Origin: Amorphophallus konjac | Taxonomy: Eukaryota; Streptophyta; Magnoliopsida; Alismatales; Araceae | Reading direction: 5' to 3' | Length of the DNA: 64,000 bases | NCBI GenBank assembly: GCA_022559845.1 | Contig: CM040118.1 | Span: forward strand, 447,948,053 to 448,012,052 | Part shown: piece by piece, positions 10,911 to 23,324 of the stretch | How positions within the stretch are numbered: the first letter of the stretch is position 1 | Layout of the letters: every line of letters begins with the position of its first letter | Notes under the pieces: generated by a model | Told to the model about the DNA's origin: nothing | Database searches by the model: none | Seen by the model: only the letters and a program-made list of their open reading frames with translations | Translations under genes and position numbers: made by a program

Positions 10911-13659
10911 ATGTTTGGCTTGGATAACATGTCTAATAATTATGAGGATGCACAACCTAGCACATCTTACATTCCTCAATCACATCATTTTCACCACAAT
11001 TCTTTCAAGGGACCACGTCCTCATTCATATGATCTTGCCCGACCCATAGGCAATCTCCAATCTCGTGGTCCCTCGCCTCAACCGCGAGCCACTACTCCCT
11101 CGGGACCGTCTCCTCCCGACGATGAGAAGGTCTCTCAAATCTTTCATGCAATAGATCATCTCACCTCTCAACAAATTCAGGCCCTTAAGGCCGTTGTTGA
11201 GGGTGCATCCACTTCTACTCATCCTCCTCCCACTCTCATTCGGGTGGCCCATCACCCGCCTCCCTCTCCTGTTCATATTCCCATTCGGGTGGCCCATCAC
11301 CCGCCTCCTTCCACACATACCCCCATTCGGGTGGTCCTGCCGCCTCCCTCTTCTGTTCATACTCCTCTTCAGGTGGTCCATCACCCGCCTCCTTCTATTC
11401 CTCCACTTTCACGGCCCCAAGGCCCATTTATTCCTTGCAACCCTGCCCGACCGGATCCTTTTTCGGGTTAGCCCACTAATCCCCTTCCACGGCCATCTTA
11501 TGCGGCCCCTCCTTCAAGGCCTTGCCAACCCTCTACTTCTCAAGTTATGCCCCTCCAAGTTCTCGTTGATAAAATCGCTTCATTGGAGGAACAATTAAAG
11601 AGGGTTACAAGCCCGCGGTCTGCTCCTCCTCCTCCTCCTCCTCCTCCAGTCAATCCTCCTCACGCCGTCCTGAACAACATCACTAAGATGGAGAACGATT
11701 GGAAAGATAGGAGAGACGATTGCGGCATCAACGCAAGTGAGCAAGAGCTGGCAGATTTCAACGATCAAGTGGATGTCGTCCGCCCTCCACCTAACCACAC
11801 TGTTCATCAATATGGCCCTCCGCCTATGCTTCTACATACACACTTACATTCACAAAATCCTCCACAATACCATTACATTCCACCACCCATCATTACGCCT
11901 CAACCACGGCGTCCACTCGAGCTTGACAACGAAGAGCGGGCATGTGAAGAATTGAAGATGGCACATGATGCAGTTCTGAAGGCACCCCTTCCGAGTTTCC
12001 TTCGTTTTCCTCTCCCTCCACTACCACCAGATGAACCCCCTGCTCAGGACGATACCACCGTCCCCAACTCAACCCCCATTTTTGAGACTTATTGGTGTTA
12101 CAATGATGGGTCGATACTCCAATTACCCACACCGACGCATCATGAGTCTTCTCCTACCCCTAACTCCTCTCATTCCATCCGGCGTTTCCTACGTACCAAA
12201 CCTCCTTCTTTTACACCACCCATTACACCATTAGCCTCCACAACACCGGCCCTCGCCGAACCTCTCACTAAACCTCTACCTCCTTTAAGCCCCACACCAT
12301 CAACCTCCACTACACTGGCCCTCGCCGAACCTCCCGCTAAACCTCTACCCATCACACCATTAGCCTCCACTCCACTAGCCTCCGCCAAGCCCATCATTAA
12401 ACCTTCTCCAATTAACCTCCCATTGCCGCCACCTCGGCCCTCCATTACCCTTTTAACCCCTAGCCCAACTGCACCCACTTCACCACTTAACCCTTCACCT
12501 TTACCCCTGGCAGATCCCGAGTAGGGTCCACTTCTTTTTACACTCGAGCCAACCCCATCCGCTTCTGAGCAAGGGGAGAAGCTCGACGTGTTTGAACCTC
12601 CACTCGCCCTTCCTCCAACATCTTCCATCAAACCTCCAGCTTCCATGGAGCCTTCTGCCTCCGCTTCACTTCCTTTTACCACTCGAAGTGGGTGTATTAT
12701 TGCAAGTCCTTGTTTCGAAGATGATCGAGAGCCGGGCAAGAAGGAGTTAGCCACGACTATGCTATCCAAGACGCAAGAGTTTATTTGCCAGATGCCAATC
12801 CGTGTTTTTGTGCCGAGCATGGTTGAAGAGGCCAAGTCCCTGCTGCTGCTCATCAAATGTCAAGCTTTGATGCCATGTAAGTTCATGCCCCAGGGCCGGG
12901 CATGGCACCCCTTATTTCAACTCTCCAATGCCAAATCTATTCTTCTGTACAAGGGGCGAATGCCCATTTTGTTCAACACTCTTTATACGCCACAATCCCT
13001 GGCCGACACGATGCTTCCAATTTCAACTTTTAAACTCCCTCACATTATTGTTCTTCGCCCGCCAAGGGAGTTGTCATTTATTGTTAAAGTTTCATCACGG
13101 GCTTTTACTTTATCCATCGGGTCAACTAGCTGTACACTTTCACCGCTATAGAGGGGCGGGCATTCTTTTGCTACGGGGCCTTCCGTTATCCTATCCACCT
13201 TCTATTCAACTTCACCCATACTCCTGTCTATCACTAATATCTCTTCATGGGCCACTCCATGGGTGAAGAGGAGGATCTCACCCTCTCATTCCATGCATCA
13301 TTTGCACTCATTGCATTCCATGAATCCATCGCATGGCATTCGCATGCATTTGCATTCCTTCTTTCCTGGGTTTCCGAACCCGTATCTTCCCCGCCTTCCG
13401 GAACCTCCAGATCCTCCATATCCTTCATCTCATTCACTTCTATTCTCAGGATCTCCGGGTCCCCTTACACTTCCTGGGCATCACGCCCCCTCCAATTTTT
13501 TCTCAGGGCATTACGCCCCCTCCCACTTCTTATATCTGGAGCCTCCGGATTTTCCTCTATTTGTAGGGCATCGCGCCCCCTCCAGTTTTCCTCCAAGACA
13601 TCGCATCCTCTACCATCTTTTACATCCGGATCCTCCGGATTTTTCTCCGCTTTCCGGGC
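10911..13659 (+). pseudogene. A long proline-rich ORF, first part (three in-frame TAG stops)
   Basis: ATG at 10911 opens a frame that runs to the C insertion at 13659, interrupted only by TAG at 11469-11471, 12522-12524 and 13149-13151. The product is rich in proline, serine and histidine: HHPPP repeats (codons about 100-170), a short helical segment (VLVDKIASLEEQLKRV, near 11555), further PPLPP tracts, a less repetitive part (12740-13100), then repeats of the GH(H/R)AP...EPPDFP type. I recognise no family. Position after the leader suggests a gag or gag-associated protein, but I see no zinc knuckle. The frame resumes at 31163 beyond C. Confidence 0.6.
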
Positions 13660-14066
13660 TGTTGGGTCCCGTACTACAGGAACACAGATCTAGAGGGGGG
13701 GTGAATAGATCCTACTACTAAAAACTATGTCCAATTAAAAACACAACTAGCACACAGCGGAATATACAAGATTGAGTAATTTAATCTAAACAGGTTTAAA
13801 CTAGATTCACTCAATCTCACCGAGCTCACACGATTGCACAAACAGATAGGATAGTGAACACACAATCACAAGAATTAAAGCACAAGATACGGGGATTTTT
13901 AAGGTGGTTCGGGACCACGACGGGCTCCCTACGTCCACCCCTCACCAAACCGGTGAGGCTTCACTACACGCTACAAATGTAGCAACACGGGGACGAACCC
14001 CAACAACACACACGCTGCTTTTGCAGCAAACCACACACACACGAGGCCTTGCCTCAAGCTACTCCC

Positions 14067-14221
<155 letters not shown>

Positions 14222-15300
14222 GGGAACACACCCCGAACAAATTCCTCACACGGAGACACAGCTCCGTCCACACACGTAGGGCAATGCCTACACAACCACA
14301 CGGGAGAAAACTCCCAACCGCACACGCGGATATACTCCGCACAAATCGACACACATAAATCAACACACACACTCAGAGACCCCTTTCTCCGATCACCCAC
14401 ACAAAATATTCTGTCAAATGTATATGTAACAATCACAAATATATGCTATGACCTTCCACACAAATTCTATAGATGTAAACTAGAAGAATGCATCAAAGTA
14501 TTATCTCAAATGTATATGAACCAAAAACACATATATGCTATGAGCCTCCAAACAAATTATAGAGATGAAAACTAGACAGATGCATCAAGTATAAGGCTCC
14601 CCCTTCTTCAGCAAAATCTGATTCTCCTTCTTCGTAGATGGATGATCATGATTTAGACATCATCTTCTTCGTCTCCTCGAGATGCACGTCTTTACCTTCT
14701 TCCAATTTCTTCTTCACCTGAAAGAACAGATAGAAATGATAAGCTCAAACTTTAAGCTAATCTCAAACAAGACAATAGAAATGAACGGTTCAGAGATCCC
14801 TCTCTTCATCTTCATCCTATACAAGGATCACATGAGCATTAGGATTGTTGAATCACACAATTCGCAGCTCATATATATGTTTGCAAGAGAGAGTGAATAT
14901 AAGACTTATAAAACCATCCTAAGATGTCTTAAAGCAGATATTCAAGCTCTATCAACAATGATTTTGAGAAATTAGAATGAAGAAGATGTTGCAGTGATTA
15001 GAGCTCCCCCTTTCTCTCCTTTGAACATATTTGAATGCTTCTGCAGTATGAAACCCGTTCTTGAAGAAGAATGATTGATTCTTGCATGGATGATGCTTGT
15101 AGCATGAAATTCTTCGCAGCTTGTGGCAGAGGAATGGATGAGGACGTGAAGCTTTTTTATTCCCTTCACACACAAGCTCAGATCAGCACTAGAGAAGCCT
15201 TGGAGCAGCTCCTTGCGTCCTGCACCTTCAAAGGTTAGTGATAGAACTGATTTTCGAAAATAGATCTCCACACCTTGGGTTTTTGGCCAAAGAGAGGGTT

Positions 15301-15312
15301 ACATATATTTAG
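15301..15312 (-). promoter_or_regulatory. C LTR TATA-like box
   Basis: Minus-strand CTAAATATATGT, conserved in the 5' LTR at 30038-30049. It lies about 140 bp downstream (on minus) of the palindrome array. Motif-based. Confidence 0.4.
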
Positions 15313-15446
15313 AACAGTCAAGGGAGAGCTTAGAGACCAGATCCATGAATTAGGAAGACATTTAGGGCATTTGGAATTGATTGGTAGGACTTTTGGTGCA
15401 AGAAAACGGCGGTCAAACATTGTGACTGGGCGTCCGACCGGAAGGG

Positions 15447-15720
15447 GTCGACCCCTGGGTCGACCCTCGGGCACACAGAAGCCAAACAGAACCTGAAATT
15501 TGGTTCTGGGTTACAGGGGTCGACCCCAGGGTCGACCCTTTCAATGGGTCGACCCCAGGGGTTGACCCTCGTGCTTCCAAAACCCAAACAGAACCTGATT
15601 TAAGGTTCTGGGTTACAGGGGTCGACCCCAGGGTTGACCCACGGGTTGACCCCTTTCAGCAGATTTCAAAACTAGTTCTGTTTTGAATAGAACTTTAGAG
15701 GGTCGACCCGATGGGTCGAC
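15447..15720 (-). repeat. C LTR array of GGGTCGACCC palindromes
   Basis: Core hexamers start at 15447/15459, 15519/15531, 15548/15561, 15621/15633/15645 and 15702/15715, with 12 or 13 bp within each group; some have decayed to GTTGAC. The corresponding stretch of the 5' LTR (30179-30422) has fewer copies. The half-site is the same as in E0, although the LTRs are otherwise distinct. Confidence 0.8.
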
Positions 15721-16459
15721 CCCTTCTTGTTTGGGTCTGAAAAAGGGTTAAAACCTCCAACAAATCAAGGGGAAACAATTGATTAAATGTTACCAAAATC
15801 CCATGAAGATCAACCATGATTTTTTATCCTGAAAAACATGATAAAGCAAGATGTTAGTTGATAATCAAGATCTTTACATCAAGCATTAACACTATGAGCA
15901 TGTTCACAATAAAATACATCATTGACCATATTCCAAGAGTGAAGGAGGAACGAGATATCCATTTAACTCCATATAGCAACACTTACTTCATTATTTTACC
16001 TGAGTTCACATTTCTTGTTGATTGGTTGAATCATTCATACACAGAGTCATGAAATTCCAAATATCATTCACCATTGCATGATAGTATAAATGTGGAATTC
16101 AAAGAGTAAGGAGCCAAGCCACATAAAACAATATTGAGTCACATTCAATTTGATCATCATCCAAACTCTCATCAATCCACACATCATTACCTTGGGGTCT
16201 AGCAATGGTATTTACATCTCAATCAATCATTTAGCATTACCATGCATGACATGAGGCTCAATATGACATTTATCCAAGCATATTTTCCACAATGCAATGT
16301 GCTAACATCAAAGGACATATGAGCCTGATAGAGTCACAATTGCATCGACATGATATCCCAATTTTGTAATCATCAAACACATGAAGACATGAATAACCAT
16401 TCACGCACAAGGCCAAGCACCAAAGACATTTTGTAATCATCAAAATCACATACACAACA

Positions 16460-16473
16460 ATCTCCCCCTTTTT
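16460..16473 (-). other. C polypurine tract
   Basis: Minus-strand AAAAAGGGGGAGAT directly abuts the 3' LTR, inside a TCATCATCAAAAA context identical in style to the tracts of E0 and D. Confidence 0.8.
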
Positions 16474-19400
16474 GATGATGACAAAATATTTATGCTATAA
16501 TGCTCTCTCCTCCTTTGACATAATCAGAAATGGGGAGCATGACGGGGAATCCAGAAGGGCAAGAACCCATGGACAACGGGGTGATAAAGAGAAACAATAT
16601 GCACAATATGCATGAACTAAGTGCAAAACTGATTGATACCAATTGTTGAAATTGGAAATGTAAATGTGGACAATATGGTCATGTAGAATGCAAGATGACA
16701 AAATGATTTGTAAATGCTCACGAGTTGCAGCAATTGGAAATGGTGTATGGCATGACAATGATGAGCAAGCAACCAAGCACTCAAACATCCATAGAAAGGT
16801 ATTGACTCATGCAACTCCTGATGAGTTAAGTAGATAAGATCTCATGCAAAGCTCCCCCTTTGACAATGACACATTAGATGATTGGCTTTGATTTTTGAAT
16901 TTTTAGATTTTTAGTTTTCTTGTGAAATGCATGAAACATGATGTATGAAAATGATGAGACATGAAATACATACAATGTAATCAAGCATATATCTATAGAT
17001 ACATGCAACATAACTCCTTCACAAGAAGTGATACCAATTGATTTACAGTGAGGGGATAGGTGTAGAAAAAATGCAAATGAGTCATTAAGTTCAGAATGCT
17101 CATGATTACACCTAGAGGATTTTGCAGATAAATAGGAGAAGACGTACAGCAGGTCAAGCAATTAATCAAATTTTCAAAATACATATCAAATCAAATTATC
17201 ATGTGCAAGTGAGTAACATGAGTATGAATCTTAGCCACATGGATAACCGGATTTTCAAGTAAACACAATAGTAAGTTCAAAAACTACATTTTAATCTAGA
17301 GAATAGCGTATTGGAGGCTTTGCTCTTCCTCATCAAATTATCATCAGTAATTTTCACATTGACAATCTGAATTTTTCTAAGAAGGATCAGGTTCAAATAA
17401 TTCTTTTTTACGCGAGGAGACACATGGAGCTCATGCCAGAATCCCCGGTTACTCAGAATACTGAACCTTGTCACCTCATTTGAATAGAGATACTTTAGTC
17501 AACACTTTTCAGAAATAAACCACATCACGTCTCAGGTGACATGTGCCCAGTTTACTCAGTGAGACTTAGTATTGCTCTGCCTTTCATTTCAACCATTTTT
17601 TTTGTATGTGGAGGCAGGCAGCTTTTTCCTCAATTGTCTCTTATCATCCATGCAGCAAGTTGAATTACTTTAGAGTGTTGAAATAAAATTCCTATATCCT
17701 TATGAATAACACTCAATTTCACATTAAAGTGCATGAAGTGTACGAATTTGATTTAACATGTATGGAGAAAAATTAGCTTAGAATAGGATAGTGTAGCTCC
17801 CCCTATGTAAATGCAATAAGCATGAAATGCTCCCCCTGAGAGTTTGACATGAAACACACTTGTTAAGACTCAGATGTAACATTATTTAACAATGGAGTAT
17901 TCGGTCTTAGAAGTTTCAAAGGAAGGGGTTGAATAGCATATAATAGCATGCAAGCATACTATGAAGATATGCATATGCAATGCAAAATGAAAAGATATGC
18001 AATTTTAGTTCTTGAATTGTTGGCCCCAAAGATATGAGACCAATTGTTGGAAGTATTCATTTTGACAATTATGCAACATGAAATGTTCAAAATGATGCAT
18101 TTCAAAATATGCACTATATGTATGCTGACAATGCCAACTATGCAACAAGACACACGATGAGCTTCATCTTCCAAAAGTACTATGTGAATGATATGCAGAG
18201 AATGATATGTAAATATGTAATGTGATGCAAGATTTCAGATTTCTCATGACACTCTATATGCACCTAATGCAACTGATGCATGACATGCATTACCAAATGC
18301 TAAAATGTGAGGACTCAATTTTATTTTGAAAAGAGAATTCAGAAAATTCATGCAAAGCATCAAAATCATCACATGTGTATTTTTCTTGAAAACAGTTGTA
18401 CTTTTAACCAAAAAGATGAGTGGCACATTGGTAAAGACCATGGAACATTGATCAAATTCAGTCCTCAAAATGTTCAGCCACAGAACAACATCATCATGCT
18501 GGGAGAATGGAAAACATCAATCTCAGAATATTCAGCTTGCAATACTCCCCCATAATCAGTGCATGATTTCAGAAAATTCATGATGCCATAGCATATATGA
18601 TTCATGGTACCGGGCGGAGACACATTCTCACGCATGGTGATAGCTTTCAGACAGGCTTGACTTGTCCTTCCACATGTCACCATTTTATATATCATGTAAT
18701 CATTGAAATGATGATCAGAAACAGATGTATTCTCATTTGACATCGGGGGTTTAGCAAAAGGCATTCAATGGCTACACTCTCATATATACTGCTCAGATGT
18801 TTCAATACCATTCAGCCAAGCATTCATCATCCACATTTTCAAAAGCAACCAAAGGGTATTCAAAACATCAAAATCACTGTCTGTCAAGATATGGCATTAA
18901 CATCAAGACCAAAGAGCTTCAAACAAATACTTTATTTTCTCACCTTTGTCTTGAGTTACCTTTATTAACATCCTCAAATTCTTCGCTTTATTTCGCTTGT
19001 TGTCATCTTCATCAACAAGCTCCTTTCTTTCTCTCCTGCAATGAATTAGAACGATATTAGCCAAAGGAGTTCCATTGAGACCCCAAATTCGCATCTTATA
19101 GATAGCAGCAAGTAAGGATATGAAAATACCAAAAACCCCATGCCAAAACCCTTTCAAAACTCCTCTAGGATAAGAAGAGAAACTGTAAGGGTAATGGGGT
19201 AAAAGTTCAAACCAATCAGTCCTCAAGATGGGCATTTCGACACCAACTGAGGAACATGCAAAATTGCCTAAGACAGTTAATCTGAGCCCAAAAATACCAA
19301 ACATGAATTAAACTCAATCTAGGCACATGGTGATACATTCAAACGTTTGAATTCTTACCATGATTTCAAGGGTTGATGGTCATAATCAAACCTACACTGT

Positions 19401-19494
19401 AAAGAGCTCAATTCATGACAATATTAAGCCAATGCATATTGAAGAAACTAACTTCAAGGCGTTTCATCACATAAGACTCTCTCTCTCTCAACAA
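16474..19494 (-). other. C non-coding 3' region
   Basis: About 3 kb without a credible gene on either strand. Minus-strand AGGGGGAG-like tracts recur near 16852, 17790, 17830 and 18545, the Sirevirus habit of multiplied polypurine tracts. It should contain integrase, RT and RNase H in a complete element; none of their motifs can be seen. D is inserted at its right end. Confidence 0.6.
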
Positions 19495-19724
19495 TGTTGT
19501 GCATCCCTTGGTTTTGATGATGACAATAGGATATGTTTGATTAATCAAGTTCTATCTTGTTTCATAACAAATACAAGTGGTTTGATTGTTCCTTCAAAGT
19601 AATGGACTCATGACTATTTGATGATGACAAACAATGTTTGATTAACTCAATATAAATCTGGTAGTTCAAATTACTTCTGATAAGTTAAGTAATTTCAGGT
19701 CAGAAGAAGTGTCAAAGGCCGCTT

Positions 19725-20001
19725 GTCGACCAGGGAAGTGGTTGTGGTCGACCAACGAACCTAGCCAGAAACACCTAAAGTCATCCGTCTTCTGTTGTGC
19801 CTTGGCTGTCGACCAAAGCCCCACTCTTGGTCGACCACAGAACAGACAGGGCGTCAGACAGAACTGACGGCAATCTGGAACTTGCCCATTGTCGACCAGC
19901 GACTAGGCTGTGGTCGACCACGGAGGACGCGAGTGTCAGCCAGAATGAAACCGCCATCAGGACACTGCTTGTTGTCGACCAGGGACAGTGCCATGGTCGA
20001 C
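19725..20001 (+). repeat. D LTR ladder: four GTCGACCA-N12-TGGTCGAC units every 83 bp
   Basis: First GTCGAC of each unit starts at 19725, 19808, 19891, 19974; second at 19747, 19830, 19913, 19996. Unit period is exactly 83 bp and the within-unit offset exactly 22 bp. The rest of each 83-bp unit is strongly diverged, with only loose similarity. The same array sits in the 3' LTR from 25205. Confidence 0.9.
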
Positions 20002-20608
20002 CACGGGCGTTATAGCGTCCAGAACCGAACTGTAACCGAATTCTGTTTTGGTTCCTTAAAACCTGCGGATTGTTGTTGCAGGTTGTTGGGTAGTTCAAAT
20101 GAGGAGATTCCGCACGGGAATCAAGGAGAGAATCATGCTGAGACGCGGTCAAACCTATTATAGTAATCGGATTCAACCGTCTCCCTGTTTTCTAGCAGAT
20201 TGACGCTAGATCTGGAATTTGAGCGGGAAGAGCTTCATGCTTGAAAAAGAATCTGAATAAAGATAGAAGGCAACTGATCGCGCAGGCAAGCACACTGAGA
20301 GAGCATAGAACAGAAGCTAAGAGACACACCTACATCACAGGACGAAGTGGCTCTCCATCAATCAGAAATCTGCAGAAGACTGAAAGCATTCTCATTGCTG
20401 CAGAAGGAAGACTGGGCTTGAAGCTGTGCGACCTCCAGCAGCAAAGCAGCTGAAGGCATCCGATTGGAAGCTCTACAGAGAGTCTATTCTTGTTATTTGT
20501 GTGATTAAGTCCCAGGCTGAATTCTTTCCTTTGTTACAAAAGTCTATATTCAGTCCTGTTGCATCATTCCACCTTCTCATCATTTCTATTCATCCTTACA
20601 CCAAGTGT

Positions 20609-20671
20609 CAAGCTGTGAGGCAGCGGAGTCAAGCTGTGAGGCAGCGGAGTCAAGCTGTGTGTCAGCGGTGT
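20609..20671 (+). repeat. D LTR 21-bp tandem repeat
   Basis: Three units of CAAGCTGTGAGGCAGCGGAG(T), the third with substitutions. The same three units are in the 3' LTR (from 26089). Confidence 0.9.
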
Positions 20672-20970
20672 TTGTGTGAGATCAGGAATTCTCATTTAGT
20701 GAAGCCTTGCTTGAGTTAAGCAAGGGGTGGATGTAGGTCTCGGGAAGAGACTGAACCACCTTAAAAATCCTATCTTGTGGTTTGATTATGTGGTGTGCTT
20801 GTGTGTGTTTGATTTCCTATACGTATGCTTGCATCTTTACTATCCGCATTAGTTCTATGATTCATTAATTACCAGTAGCTCATCTGGTCGATAGTCAGTA
20901 CATCATCAAAAAGGGGGAAAGATCTATTCACCCCCCCCCCTCTAGATCTATTCAGTCCGTATCCAACACG

Positions 20971-20982
20971 TGGTATCAGAGC
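20971..20982 (+). other. D primer-binding site
   Basis: TGGTATCAGAGC, two bases after the LTR, is the standard site complementary to the 3' end of plant initiator-Met tRNA used by copia elements. Confidence 0.95.
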
Positions 20983-20996
20983 TAAACTCTCCGAAA

Positions 20997-23321
20997 ATGT
21001 GGTCTAACAACCAGGAGAGACCTAGCGGACTGAACTCTAGAAGTCTAATGGCTGAGGGACACTCAGTAACTAGACCACCATATTTCGATGGAAATGATTT
21101 CTCATACTGGAAAAATCGTATGCAGGTGTTCTTGAGAGCACAAGATCATGAGATGTGGAGAGTAGTAAGCCGAGGACCCTACGATCTGCCCGAAGACGAG
21201 GATACCTGGACCAGAGAACAGGTCAAAAAATCAACCACCAACTGGGGAGCCATGAACGTAATGCAATGCGCACTACACCCCACGGAGTTCTCACGAGTTT
21301 CACAATGTGCAACGGCCAAGGAAATGTGGGATCGTCTAGTAGTTATCTATGAAGGTACGTCAGAGGTAAGGGAGACAAAAGCAAATATGTTAGTCTCAGA
21401 ATATGAAATGTTTAGAATGAAAACTGATGAAAACATTTCTGATATGTATGCTAGACTAGTGCAATTAACGAATAGTTTAAAGAGTCTAGGGAAAACCTAC
21501 AAGGAGCAAGAGCTAGTGAGAAAAATTTTAAGGTCCCTCACTCCTATGTGGCATACCAAGGCCACAGTCATTGAGGACTCAAAGAATCTCACTACTATGA
21601 CTGTGGATGAACTAGTAGGTTCCCTAATGGCCTATGAGGTCAATCTAAAAGGAAAGGAAGACGAGGGCAAGAAAGAGAAACAGCTAGCTCTGAAAACTAA
21701 AATAGGCACCTCTGAATTATCTGACACTGATGACTCATTTAGCACAGGTGAGGAAACTGGTGAGCTTGCCAAGCTAACAAGAAAGTTCAGAAAGTTTCTG
21801 CGGAAGGAAGGTAAGGGATTTAAAAATCCGAAGGGCATGGTAAGAGGTTCACCCCAGTTTCAATCTGACAAAACTAAAGCCTCATCTAACAAATTTGCCT
21901 GCTACAACTGCAGAAAATCAGGACACATGAAGGCTGAATGTCCAGAGGCTCCTAAGAAATCAAGCTTTAAGTGGAAAGGCAAGAGACCAAAGGCAATGAT
22001 AAGCACATGGAGCGAGGAGGAGGAAAGCAGCGAAGAGGAAATAACCTCCGAAGAGGAAGAAGGAAACACATGTCTAATGGCCAAAGGAGACAGCAACGAT
22101 CTTGAGGTAACCTCCCCTTTTCAAGATTTTTTTAGCTCAGATTGGGAAGAAGTATATTCAGAATTGCTTGATACTTATGAAAGAATAAGAAAGGAAAATA
22201 AACATTTGAAGAAGAAGATCAGTCAACTGAATAAAGACAGCAATTCAATGGAAAACAAAACTGAACTAGAAATGGAAATCAAGTCTCTGAAAAACAAGCT
22301 GAATCAAATGGACTTAGATGAAGAAAACCACAAGAGAATGTCCGAAGAGAATGAAATGCTAAAAAACGACATTGATGAGCTAAAACTAAAAACTCAAGAA
22401 TATGAACAGGAAACTAAGTTAAGTCAAGAAAGAAACAATTCACTCAAGGAAGAAAACAGTAAGCTTCTAAAAGAGATAGAAAGAATCCAAGGTGAATTGG
22501 AAGATAAACAGGAAGCCTTGGAAAAAATGACCAAGGGTCAAGAAAACTTAAATGCTGTCTTGGGAATAAAAGTAAACTTTCAAAAAGAAGGGTTAGGATA
22601 CAATCCTACGGCTAAAAAGGAATTCCAAATAAAAACCGTAAATGGGATTGCTGACTCAAAAGGAAAAAGGCCCCTGATTAATCTATACCAAGATAAACAA
22701 GAGGATGTAGCTGAATGCTCCTCCAAAAGGAACAATGTCACCAAGGAAGAGAGAAATTTTAAAGAGAAAACAGTCAATCAATATAAGATTCAAAATAATA
22801 AACAAGAAACCCAAATTCACAGAAATCACCAAACAAACCAAGGACTAAACCAAGTGAAAGGACATAAATCTGGAAAACAAGATGTCTGGAGACAGGATGG
22901 TCGACAACAGACCCTTCATCTGTCGACCAGAGGATCTGCCAGAACAGGCGCTGGTTACTGGAGAAGCAGTGGTCGACCACAGGTACACCAGATGTCGACC
23001 AGAGGTGCTGCCAGAACAGACGCTGAGTTCTGGAGACGCGATGGTCGACCACAGACATACCAAAAGTCGACCATGACCAGACAAGCAAACAGAAATCACA
23101 GGTTGTCTCGGGTAAAACAAAATGAAAACTTGAATACACAAAGGTGGACTCAGATTAAAGAAAAATTAGAACAAAAGCCACCGAATCTGAACAAGTTCAG
23201 AGACGAAAAATTAAACTGCCCTAACAAAATCTGGGTTCCCAAAGGATTGTTACAGCAACTTTATAATTTCACAAGTTATCTTGGACCCGGGTACCATTGG
23301 GGTCCAAAAATTTCTGTGTAA
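20997..23321 (+). CDS. gag: D Gag polyprotein (774 aa), intact
   Basis: The first ATG after the PBS (20997) opens 774 codons without interruption, ending TAA 23319-23321. Residues about 20-215 form the UBN2/gag capsid-like domain (PPYFDGNDFSYWKNRMQVFL near the start, WDRLVVIYEGT, YEMFRMK). A CCHC knuckle CYNCRKSGHMKAEC lies near residues 301-314. A lysine/glutamate-rich coiled coil covers about 390-520. The C-terminal part has three 24-residue repeats built on GTCGAC palindromes, then a tail ending near IWVPKG and LGPGYHWGPK. Gag would form the virus-like particle that packages element RNA. Start chosen because upstream sequence is PBS. Confidence 0.9.
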   Translation: MWSNNQERPSGLNSRSLMAEGHSVTRPPYFDGNDFSYWKNRMQVFLRAQDHEMWRVVSRGPYDLPEDEDTWTREQVKKSTTNWGAMNVMQCALHPTEFSRVSQCATAKEMWDRLVVIYEGTSEVRETKANMLVSEYEMFRMKTDENISDMYARLVQLTNSLKSLGKTYKEQELVRKILRSLTPMWHTKATVIEDSKNLTTMTVDELVGSLMAYEVNLKGKEDEGKKEKQLALKTKIGTSELSDTDDSFSTGEETGELAKLTRKFRKFLRKEGKGFKNPKGMVRGSPQFQSDKTKASSNKFACYNCRKSGHMKAECPEAPKKSSFKWKGKRPKAMISTWSEEEESSEEEITSEEEEGNTCLMAKGDSNDLEVTSPFQDFFSSDWEEVYSELLDTYERIRKENKHLKKKISQLNKDSNSMENKTELEMEIKSLKNKLNQMDLDEENHKRMSEENEMLKNDIDELKLKTQEYEQETKLSQERNNSLKEENSKLLKEIERIQGELEDKQEALEKMTKGQENLNAVLGIKVNFQKEGLGYNPTAKKEFQIKTVNGIADSKGKRPLINLYQDKQEDVAECSSKRNNVTKEERNFKEKTVNQYKIQNNKQETQIHRNHQTNQGLNQVKGHKSGKQDVWRQDGRQQTLHLSTRGSARTGAGYWRSSGRPQVHQMSTRGAARTDAEFWRRDGRPQTYQKSTMTRQANRNHRLSRVKQNENLNTQRWTQIKEKLEQKPPNLNKFRDEKLNCPNKIWVPKGLLQQLYNFTSYLGPGYHWGPKISV
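22900..23071 (+). repeat. GTCGAC pairs embedded in D gag coding sequence
   Basis: GTCGAC starts at 22900/22922, 22972/22994 and 23044/23066: three pairs, each 22 bp apart, every 72 bp. The first member of pairs two and three is read GRP and the second STR, that is, in different codon registers. The 22-bp offset equals that of the LTR ladder. Confidence 0.9.
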
Positions 23322-23324
23322 TTT

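Larger units (their letters stand above)
19495..20968 (+). repeat. D 5' LTR
   Basis: 1,474 bp, TGTTGTGCATCCC to TATCCAACA. It contains the 83-bp palindrome ladder (19725-20001), three copies of a 21-bp unit (20609-20671), and a PPT-like AAAAAGGGGGAAA just before its end. I see no clear TATA box. Confidence 0.95.

Noticed and set aside
12170..12856. Glycine-rich minus-strand frame of 228 codons
   Set aside because: It is the antisense shadow of the proline-rich ORF of A.
19725..20001. CRISPR-like array
   Set aside because: Regular spacing, but repeats are 6-10 bp palindromes inside a plant LTR, with no cas genes and a eukaryotic context.
20971..20982. tRNA gene at TGGTATCAGAGC sites
   Set aside because: Only the 12-base primer-binding complement adjoins the LTRs; no cloverleaf around it.
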